From contig URGH01000102.1 in NCBI GenBank assembly GCA_900547305.1, forward strand, positions 1 through 6,543: DNA of 6,543 nt, written 5' to 3'. The notes under the pieces were generated by a model. It was not told the DNA's origin and searched no databases. It was given only the letters and a program-made list of their open reading frames with translations. Source of the stretch: an uncultured Oscillospiraceae bacterium (lineage in GTDB: Bacteria; Bacillota; Clostridia; Oscillospirales; Acutalibacteraceae). Positions 1 to 4,319 of this stretch are shown here, in pieces; within the stretch, counting starts at the first letter, position 1, and each line of letters begins with the position of its first letter. The translations under genes and the position numbers were made by a program.

Positions 1-97
1 AGCCCTTGGTTTTGTCGCCGCTGTTGTAGGCGGTGCGCCATTCAATATCCGAGGCAGGGAAAGGGAGTAACAGCTTTTGCTTTTGCGCTTCGGTCAT
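1..97 (-). CDS. Probable Rad52-like single-strand annealing protein, first 32 codons only
   Basis: The frame starts at ATG 97-95 and runs off the left edge. The start overlaps the stop of the upstream E2-like gene as ATGA, and a GGGAGGTG ribosome binding site lies just upstream, which fixes the start. The visible protein begins MTEAQKQKLLLPFPASDIEW and continues RTAYNSGDKTKG. The 'PF(P/D)..DIEWR' opening followed by a 'KG' step is, from memory, characteristic of Rad52/Rad22-family annealing proteins on phages and mobile elements of Firmicutes. Such proteins anneal complementary single strands during recombination. The family call rests on only 32 residues; other mobile-element DNA-binding proteins could share this opening. 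It is the last gene seen of the operon and the first codons of its ancestor are fossilised at 1698-1714. Confidence 0.5.
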   Translation of the reverse strand, partial: MTEAQKQKLLLPFPASDIEWRTAYNSGDKTKG

Positions 98-768
98 AAA
101 GACACCTCCCCATAAAAGTCCGCAAGCGTTTTACCCGATGGAATAAGAATATCCGAATAATAGTATTCGGGCGTCTTATCTGCCAAATGCTCCATCAGCT
201 CACGGTGATTTAATTGCAGCCGGTTATTCCTGATATTAAAATAATCGTCGTTATCCGGCAGACTTAAAATATAGTCCGGCATATTGGAAAGGGAATACGG
301 GGATTTTATTGCCGGCAGCTCATTGTCTCCGGTACATAAGGAGAAGTTGTTGCTTACATTTGAAAACGGATAAACAAACATTTTAGAATTTTCTCTGAGT
401 ATTCCGTTTTCGGTAACGCCTGAATATACCCGTCGGATTTTGCCGCTGCCGCCTATCTTAAAGCCGAATACAAGCTTCGGCAGCGGGAAGTCCGGGTACT
501 CGGTCGCCATATATGTAACGGTGGCTTTTGAGTACGGATATTCTATCGCTGCGGAAAAATCTCCGGTTTCGGGGCAACAGCTGTAAAACAGCGCGTTTTT
601 GGGTAATACGGCATGGTATACCGGCTTTATTTCCCGAAGACTGCTTTTTATGCAGACAAGCAGATCATTGATTGAGATATTTTTAATACGTTTAATGCCG
701 TTTCTTCTTTCCTCGACCGCTATTTCCGCACTGTCCGAGATATGAATGGATAATCTGTCGCGTTTCAT
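94..768 (-). CDS. Prokaryotic E2-like protein (Prok-E2_D / PRTRC protein B-like), cassette copy 2
   Basis: This 224-aa protein is probably E2 (ubiquitin-conjugating enzyme)-like. The supporting block is 'PLPKLVFGFK' (residues 95-104), then 'YPFSNV' (133-138), then 'FSLCTG' (142-147), with Cys145 encoded at 334-336. The order hydrophobic strand, P-x-x-N, short loop, L-C-x-G matches the active-site region of prokaryotic E2 family D and of PRTRC system protein B, as I remember those families. Family members act as, or descend from, carriers of a ubiquitin-like protein on the Cys; activity here is inference. The C-terminal 38 residues (about 183-220) are almost identical to copy 1, while residues 41-75 are very different. 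ATG 768 overlaps the stop of the upstream gene as TAATG, implying translational coupling, and its own stop overlaps the next start as ATGA. No signal peptide or membrane segment is seen, so it is probably cytosolic. Confidence 0.7.
   Translation of the reverse strand: MKRDRLSIHISDSAEIAVEERRNGIKRIKNISINDLLVCIKSSLREIKPVYHAVLPKNALFYSCCPETGDFSAAIEYPYSKATVTYMATEYPDFPLPKLVFGFKIGGSGKIRRVYSGVTENGILRENSKMFVYPFSNVSNNFSLCTGDNELPAIKSPYSLSNMPDYILSLPDNDDYFNIRNNRLQLNHRELMEHLADKTPEYYYSDILIPSGKTLADFYGEVSL
153..170 (-). repeat. Small inverted repeat within the E2-like gene, copy 2
   Basis: CCGAATA and TATTCGG flank a four-base loop; the same 18 bases occur at 1770-1787. It lies in the codons for 'PEYYYSD' near the 3' end of the gene, so it may simply reflect coding, or may form an mRNA hairpin. 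Confidence 0.4.
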
Positions 769-1331
769 TATGCTGCCATCTTCCTTTCTTTCCGTTTTTT
801 CATAGGAATTATTTCCGCCTTTCTTTTCTCCGTCAGCCTTTCAAGTTCTTTACAGGACGCTTCCGCAAAATGCAGTATGGAGGCTATTGTCTGTATCATT
901 TCTACGGTTTGGTAAAATTCCGGACCTATATATACCTTCAAAAAAGCCTTTTTTGTTGACGAGACATTGTAATCCCAGTCATACGAATAATCCCCGATAG
1001 AGCGCATTTTATTGCTTATGTGCGCTTCAAGGCGGCTTATCCAAAAGTTATTGCCTTTAGGTATGCCGTTCATGCTGCCGTATTTCAGCGCAAGACTGAT
1101 ATATCTTTTAAGGCAGTCGTTTCTGAAGACTATTACCGTACAGTCAAAGCCGTTGGTTTCTTCTTCGTCAATATATCCGTCCGTAGTAAGCAATGCTTCA
1201 ATAAAGGTCTCATATTCGCTGTCTGAATGAATTTCACTGTCCGTTACGGAAAAACCGTTGTCATACAGTATCTTATCCATAGCGAGAACGGAAATGTCAT
1301 GGTCTATATCTCCTATATTACTTTCAAACAC
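768..1331 (-). CDS. 187-aa protein of unknown function, E2-cassette partner, copy 2
   Basis: I do not recognise a family. The start is GTG at 1331-1329, supported by an AAGGGGTGG ribosome binding site that overlaps the stop of the 109-aa gene, and by conservation of GTG and the first 12 residues (MFESNIGDIDHD) in copy 1. The N-terminal half is acidic (residues 1-60, many D/E). A conserved middle block 'ALKYGSMNGI' is near residue 81-90. A strongly conserved block, 'VYIGPEFYQTV' at about 133-143, precedes a long amphipathic helix (about 144-170). The tail is very basic ('PMKKRKERKMAA'), possibly nucleic-acid binding. By hand count it is about 58% identical to copy 1, with divergence concentrated around residues 27-75. 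It is co-duplicated and translationally coupled with the E2-like gene, so a role in the same complex or pathway is inferred. It is probably cytosolic. Confidence 0.75.
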   Translation of the reverse strand: MFESNIGDIDHDISVLAMDKILYDNGFSVTDSEIHSDSEYETFIEALLTTDGYIDEEETNGFDCTVIVFRNDCLKRYISLALKYGSMNGIPKGNNFWISRLEAHISNKMRSIGDYSYDWDYNVSSTKKAFLKVYIGPEFYQTVEMIQTIASILHFAEASCKELERLTEKRKAEIIPMKKRKERKMAA

Positions 1332-1343
1332 AAAACCACCCCT

Positions 1344-1673
1344 TTATATATAGTCCGAATGTGAGTTGAGCGGAGGAGCACCCGATATTTTTGAATACAA
1401 CTCAAAAAGAGCCTTGTTTTCCGGTCGTTCTGCGGCAACATTATCCTTGTAATAGTCGCATACCGTTTCAATATCCGTGCGGTCAAACGCAGTCATATTA
1501 ACCTTGCCGGTATATACCTCTTTTCCCTGCGTTTTGGGGAGTATTACCGCCTTGTAAAGATACGCAGCGCCCGAAGATATTTCTTTGAGCCTTTTAAGGT
1601 GATTAACCTGCTTTTTTGAGGGGATAGCTCTGAGATTTTTCATAAACAGCTCCGGTACTATTTCCACCAGCAT
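1344..1673 (-). CDS. 109-aa protein of unknown function, E2-cassette first gene, copy 2
   Basis: The family is not recognised. ATG 1673-1671 is preceded by a strong GAGGAGG ribosome binding site nine bases upstream (1683-1689), and both are conserved in copy 1. Conserved blocks shared with copy 1 are 'GAAYLY' (35-40), 'VILPK.QGK.VYT.KVNM' (about 43-60) and 'FD..DIE.VCDY.KDN' (about 63-78). The C-terminal 30 residues are poorly conserved. The mix of beta-rich centre and short length made me consider a ubiquitin-like fold, but no C-terminal Gly-Gly or recognisable Ub pattern is present, so I do not claim it. It is 53% identical to copy 1 by hand count. The first 71 bases of coding sequence also overlap the remnant tail of a duplicated GDWG gene in another frame. 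It lies 12 bp upstream of the 187-aa gene. Confidence 0.75.
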   Translation of the reverse strand: MLVEIVPELFMKNLRAIPSKKQVNHLKRLKEISSGAAYLYKAVILPKTQGKEVYTGKVNMTAFDRTDIETVCDYYKDNVAAERPENKALFELYSKISGAPPLNSHSDYI

Positions 1674-1695
1674 TCAATAATTCCTCCTCGGTTAC
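1603..1695 (-). pseudogene. Remnant 3' tail of the GDWG-domain gene carried along by the tandem duplication
   Basis: Reading the minus strand in the frame that begins at 1695 gives 30 codons and a stop, starting VTEEELLNAGGNSTGA and ending PLKKAG. The true GDWG gene ends VTEEELLNVGENNTGA ... SLKKAG with its stop at the equivalent position. By hand count 20 of 30 residues match and the stop codon position is identical (TAA here, TGA there). There is no start codon or body of the gene here, so it is a passenger of the duplication. Its open frame may be kept only because it overlaps the first codons of the 109-aa gene. Confidence 0.75.
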
Positions 1696-1714
1696 AGTTT
1701 TGTACCTCCGTCAT
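1658..1714 (-). pseudogene. 18-codon mini-ORF: fused start of the duplicated Rad52-like gene
   Basis: The E2-like gene of copy 1 ends in ATGA, and the overlapping ATG opens an 18-codon frame, MTEVQNCNRGGIIECWWK, ending in TAG at 1660-1658. Its first five codons match the start of the Rad52-like gene at the left edge (MTEVQ versus MTEAQ; first 17 bases differ at four positions). After base 1698 it switches to sequence derived from the 3' end of the GDWG gene. It is therefore the novel junction of the tandem duplication. It runs through the ribosome binding site and start codon of the downstream 109-aa gene and stops 11 bases beyond that start codon, so it could act as a coupling leader peptide. 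That role is inference. Confidence 0.7.
1683..1689 (-). promoter_or_regulatory. Ribosome binding site GAGGAGG for the copy 2 109-aa gene
   Basis: GAGGAGG lies nine bases before ATG 1673. The site was inherited from the coding sequence of the GDWG gene tail through the duplication and decides the start of the downstream gene. Confidence 0.75.
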
Positions 1715-2388
1715 AACGACACCGCCTCGTAAAAATCCGCAAGTGTTTTGCCCGATGGAATAAGAATATCCGAATAATAGTATTCGGGAGACTTATCTGC
1801 CAAATGCTCCATCAGCTCCCTATGACTGAGATGCAGTTTATTATTCTTATGTTGGAAATAATCATCGTTATTCGGCAGACCTAAAATATAGTCCGGCATA
1901 TAGGAAAGGGCATGTATTTTTTTGATCTCCGGTAACAGGTTACCTCCTGTGCATAAGGAAAAATTTTTGAGAACATTTGAAAACGGATAATGATACATCG
2001 GGGTATCTTCACGTAATATGCGGCAGTTCTTGGCAACTCCCAGGCATACCTGCTGAATATACCCGTCGGCGCTAACCTTAAAGCCGAATACAAGCCTGGG
2101 CAGCGGAAAATTCCGGTACACCGTTTTCATATATGTAATATCTGCTCTGTCATACGGGTATTCAAGCGCCGCGGAAAATTTATTGCTTTCATTGGAAAAG
2201 CTGTGAAACAACGCATTTTTAGGCAGGACGATATTCCGGATTGGAATAAAATCCTTTGTACTGTCCTGAATACAGTGAATAAAATCATTCATTGTAATTC
2301 TTTTAACAGTTTTAATGCAGTTTTTTCTTTCCTCTACCGTTATTTCCGCGTCGCTCCAAATATGGATAGATAATCTGTCACGCTCCAT
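1711..2388 (-). CDS. Prokaryotic E2-like protein (Prok-E2_D / PRTRC protein B-like), cassette copy 1
   Basis: This 225-aa paralogue of the product at 94-768 is about 64% identical to it by hand count, with a single-residue length difference near residue 122. It carries 'PLPRLVFGFK' (95-104), 'YPFSNV' (134-139) and 'FSLCTG' (143-148), with the candidate catalytic Cys146 encoded at 1951-1953. Retention of this block in both diverged copies argues that the Asn/Cys site is under selection. Residues 41-75, the loop after the Cys, and residues 108-121 vary most between copies, consistent with different partners or substrates. The start ATG 2388 overlaps the upstream stop as TAATG. The stop overlaps the ATG of an 18-codon junction mini-ORF. 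No E1, JAB or Ub-like gene is visible nearby, so whether it carries a modifier is unknown. Confidence 0.7.
   Translation of the reverse strand: MERDRLSIHIWSDAEITVEERKNCIKTVKRITMNDFIHCIQDSTKDFIPIRNIVLPKNALFHSFSNESNKFSAALEYPYDRADITYMKTVYRNFPLPRLVFGFKVSADGYIQQVCLGVAKNCRILREDTPMYHYPFSNVLKNFSLCTGGNLLPEIKKIHALSYMPDYILGLPNNDDYFQHKNNKLHLSHRELMEHLADKSPEYYYSDILIPSGKTLADFYEAVSL
1770..1787 (-). repeat. Small inverted repeat within the E2-like gene, copy 1
   Basis: This is the identical counterpart of 153-170: 7-bp arms with a four-base loop in the 'PEYYYSD' codons. It is conserved at every base, including synonymous positions. Confidence 0.4.
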
Positions 2389-2951
2389 TATGCAGCATTC
2401 TTCCTTTCTTTCTGTTTTTTCATGGGTATTATTTCCTCCGTCTTTTTCGCTGTCAGCTTTTTAAGTTCCCTGCATGAGTCTTCCGCAAAATTCAGTATAG
2501 AAGCAACCGATCGTACAAGGCATACGGTCTGGTAAAATTCGGGACCGACATATACTCTTAAAAAGGTTGTTTCAGCATATCGGACATTATAATCAAAAGC
2601 ATAATCATAATCTCCCAAATCACGCATTTCGTATTCAATATAGTCTTTCAGCTTTTTTATCCAGAGGTTATCTGCTCTCGATATACCGTTCATACTGCCG
2701 TACTCTAAAGCCAGACGAACATATTCCTTTAAGCAGTGGTTGTGAAAAATCACTGCCGTATCATCCGGGTGGCGGCAGTCATCACCGTAAATATACCCAT
2801 TCAACATATAAATCGCATCATAGAAGGCTTCAGCTTCGCTGTCTGAGTGAATTTCGTTTTCGCCTGTGGGGAAACCGTTGTCATACAGTATTTTGTCCAT
2901 AGAAAGTACGGCAAGGTCGTGATCTATATCTCCTATATTACTTTCAAACAC
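2388..2951 (-). CDS. 187-aa protein of unknown function, E2-cassette partner, copy 1
   Basis: This is a paralogue of the product at 768-1331 and exactly the same length. GTG 2951-2949 is the start: it has a near-perfect AAGGAGGG ribosome binding site at 2957-2964 and the first 12 residues are identical to copy 2. Conserved blocks are the acidic N terminus, 'DKILYDNGF' (19-27), 'EIHSDSE' (33-39), 'EYGSMNGI' (83-90), 'VYVGPEFYQTV' (133-143), 'ASILNFAE' (149-156) and the basic tail 'EIIPMKKQKERKNAA'. Residues 40-68 are nearly unrelated to copy 2. There is no signal peptide or obvious transmembrane helix. The function is unknown; joint duplication and TAATG coupling with the E2-like gene suggest a physical or functional partnership. 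Confidence 0.75.
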   Translation of the reverse strand: MFESNIGDIDHDLAVLSMDKILYDNGFPTGENEIHSDSEAEAFYDAIYMLNGYIYGDDCRHPDDTAVIFHNHCLKEYVRLALEYGSMNGISRADNLWIKKLKDYIEYEMRDLGDYDYAFDYNVRYAETTFLRVYVGPEFYQTVCLVRSVASILNFAEDSCRELKKLTAKKTEEIIPMKKQKERKNAA

Positions 2952-2956
2952 AAAGA

Positions 2957-2964
2957 CCCTCCTT
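2957..2964 (-). promoter_or_regulatory. Ribosome binding site AAGGAGGG deciding a GTG start
   Basis: AAGGAGGG is five bases from GTG 2951 and overlaps the stop codon of the 109-aa gene. Together with conservation of GTG in copy 2 it fixes the start of the 187-aa protein. Confidence 0.75.
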
Positions 2965-3292
2965 ACATAAAGCTTGTACGGCAGCGGGAAGGAGCAGCCG
3001 CGGTTACTTTTTCATACAGAGAAGCGAGCGGTTCGGTTTTCGGACGACAATATTCAATGTTATCCTTAAAGTAATCACATACTATTTCAATATCATCGAG
3101 GTCAAACTCAGCCATATTAACCTTGCTTGTATATACTCTTTTTCCCTGCATTTTAGGAAGTATTACCTCCGTATAAAGATACGCAGCACCCGGAGATATT
3201 TTTTCGAGCTTTTCACAGTGATCATCCGGCTTTCTTGAGGGAACATTCCTCAGATTTTTTATGAGCAGCTCCGGTATTATTTTCGCCAACAT
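2963..3292 (-). CDS. 109-aa protein of unknown function, E2-cassette first gene, copy 1
   Basis: This is a paralogue of the product at 1344-1673, same length, 53% identical by hand count. ATG 3292-3290 has a GAGGAGG ribosome binding site at 3302-3308 that lies inside the coding sequence of the GDWG gene and encodes its 'TEEELLN'. The first 71 bases overlap the end of that gene in a different frame. Shared blocks are 'KNLR' (12-15), 'GAAYLY' (35-40), 'VILPKMQGK' (43-51), 'KVNM' (57-60) and 'VCDYFKDN' (71-78). The C terminus is Cys/Ser/Arg-rich and unlike copy 2. The family is not recognised. It is 11 bases upstream of the 187-aa gene, whose ribosome binding site overlaps this gene's stop. Confidence 0.75.
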   Translation of the reverse strand: MLAKIIPELLIKNLRNVPSRKPDDHCEKLEKISPGAAYLYTEVILPKMQGKRVYTSKVNMAEFDLDDIEIVCDYFKDNIEYCRPKTEPLASLYEKVTAAAPSRCRTSFM

Positions 3293-3788
3293 TCAATAAT
3301 TCCTCCTCGGTTACAATTCTGGTTTTGGGTTTTGAATAGTAGGTAATAATGCAGAAATACCGGTTACCTGCCGTTTTATGCCGGGAATACACATAACCGT
3401 ACCCCGTTTCCATACAGGCGTTGCAGCGCGCCCAGTCCTCCGGGGAGATTTCTCCCCAGTCGCCGCATTTGTGGCGTTCAAGCGCGCAGGCAATATCTGT
3501 TTCCGAAAGTATTTCCTTTGCCTTTCGGCTCAATGTATATTGTCCTATATCCCGTATCTTCATAAGTATGGGCTTTCGGGAATACTGTGCTTTAAGCGCC
3601 TTGAGCGTAACTATCGCCCTTTGCTCTGCCTGTATCGCCCTTAAAAAGCTCTCATAAGCGGCAGATAATTTCCTTATGCTTTGTGGATAGTTTTTAAAGG
3701 CTTCAAGCAGCTTTTTTTTGGCGCGCTTTGCCGTAATAGAACGAAACAGTAGGCGTATTTTTGCAATTATTTCTCGTTTAAAATTCAT
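3222..3788 (-). CDS. GDWG-domain small protein of mobile elements (function unknown)
   Basis: This 188-aa protein has a C-terminal domain around 'ALERHKCGDWGEISPEDW' (residues 102-119), then an aromatic/beta stretch 'GYGYVYSRHKTAGNRYFCII' (129-148). From memory this 'H.(C/S)GDWG.....D...N......G......Y' pattern is common in small proteins on plasmids and integrative elements of both Proteobacteria and Firmicutes, often labelled 'plasmid-related'; no biochemical role is established that I know of. Residues 1-70 form a Lys/Arg-rich, helix-prone extension that could bind nucleic acid. The start ATG 3788 has an AAAGGGG ribosome binding site. The last 24 codons overlap the next gene, whose ribosome binding site is embedded here. 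A copy of this tail sits between the two downstream cassettes. Confidence 0.6.
   Translation of the reverse strand: MNFKREIIAKIRLLFRSITAKRAKKKLLEAFKNYPQSIRKLSAAYESFLRAIQAEQRAIVTLKALKAQYSRKPILMKIRDIGQYTLSRKAKEILSETDIACALERHKCGDWGEISPEDWARCNACMETGYGYVYSRHKTAGNRYFCIITYYSKPKTRIVTEEELLNVGENNTGAAHKKSEECSLKKAG
3302..3308 (-). promoter_or_regulatory. Ribosome binding site GAGGAGG for the copy 1 109-aa gene, inside the GDWG gene
   Basis: GAGGAGG sits nine bases before ATG 3292 and also encodes Glu-Glu of the GDWG protein. Ribosomes finishing the GDWG gene must cross it, which suggests coupled or competing translation. Confidence 0.75.
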
Positions 3789-3799
3789 ATATACCCCTT

Positions 3800-4294
3800 T
3801 CAGGCTGCGGCGGGCAAAATGCCTGCCGTTTTAGTGCGGATGTTCTGCATTATATTATCCAGCTCACATAGGCTTTTTCTTAGCCGGAAAGAGATCTCCG
3901 TCAGCTTAAAGCCGTCGAGCAGCAGCGCCAGCACCTCGCGTTCGTTCTGCTCAAAGGCGCTTAAAAGCTCGGATATTTGTATGCACTCCAAAAGCTCGGT
4001 TATACCGTCGTGCTCGTCCGCTAAGGTTTCCGCAACTATGCGGTAATAGTCGTCGTTGCAGAACAGGCTTATAACGTTCCCCTCGCTTTCCGCCTTTACT
4101 GCTGCAACCGCTCTGTCCATCGCCGCATATGCGCGCTTTTTGAAATTGTCTTTGCCTGATATAACGCAGTCCAAAAATGCGAATACCACGGTATCGTAGT
4201 ATTCGTCGGGGGATAGCCTCCGTTCTTTAAGGTATTGCAGTATAACTCCGTGATGTTCCGCCGCAAACGCGGCTTTTTCTTCTGTTAATATCAT
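3800..4294 (-). CDS. Degenerate sigma-70-like protein
   Basis: This 164-aa protein has 'LTEEKAAFAAEHHGVILQYL' (3-22) and 'EYYDTVVFAFLDCV' (31-44), which resemble the sigma region 2 start of short sigma-like proteins on clostridial integrative elements. Residues 103-156, around 'LLSAFEQNEREVLALLLDGFKLTEI', resemble a region 4 helix-turn-helix ('L...EREVL.L...G....EI...L'). The usual recognition-helix consensus is weak ('SFRLRKSLCELDNIMQNI'), and canonical -10 recognition residues are not visible. It could therefore be a transcription regulator derived from a sigma factor rather than a working one. ATG 4294 has AAGGAG eight bases upstream. It lies 25 bp downstream of the helicase stop and 11 bp upstream of the GDWG gene, in one apparent operon. 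Confidence 0.6.
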   Translation of the reverse strand: MILTEEKAAFAAEHHGVILQYLKERRLSPDEYYDTVVFAFLDCVISGKDNFKKRAYAAMDRAVAAVKAESEGNVISLFCNDDYYRIVAETLADEHDGITELLECIQISELLSAFEQNEREVLALLLDGFKLTEISFRLRKSLCELDNIMQNIRTKTAGILPAAA

Positions 4295-4319
4295 TTTTCT
4301 GTCTCCTTGTTCATCATCA

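Larger units (their letters stand above)
81..1697 (-). repeat. Tandem duplication unit 2 (downstream copy of the 109-187-E2 cassette)
   Basis: This is the second unit, about 1617 bp, from CTGTAACCGAGG (near 1697) to the start codons of the intact Rad52-like gene (97-81). It is diverged from unit 1 over most of its length. It keeps near-identical stretches at gene ends: 38 identical bases at 134-171 (equal to 1751-1788), 27 at 175-201 (1792-1818), and around the 187-aa gene start. Confidence 0.85.
1698..3315 (-). repeat. Tandem duplication unit 1 (upstream copy of the 109-187-E2 cassette)
   Basis: The unit runs from the TTGTAACCGAGG at the end of the GDWG gene (near 3315) to the first 17 bases of a Rad52-like gene (1714-1698). 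It is about 1618 bp, essentially equal in length to unit 2, with the same three genes in the same order and the same overlaps. Its ends are exact matches to those of unit 2 for 26 bases at the start (3290-3315 and 1671-1696). Confidence 0.85.

Noticed and set aside
1344..1673. 109-aa protein as a ubiquitin-like modifier (PRTRC protein C-like)
   Set aside because: It is tempting next to an E2-like gene, but no C-terminal glycine motif and no recognisable beta-grasp pattern is present, and the C termini of the two copies differ completely.
2567..2902. Plus-strand 111-aa frame, and other plus-strand frames at 1012-1230, 3378-3657, 4359-4665, 4959-5303 and 6080-6325
   Set aside because: They lie antisense to well-supported genes, have no matching ribosome binding sites or family-like sequence, and are composition shadows.
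81..3315. CRISPR array or short tandem repeats
   Set aside because: The repetition is a single duplication of a 1.6-kb multigene unit; no short regularly spaced repeats were seen.
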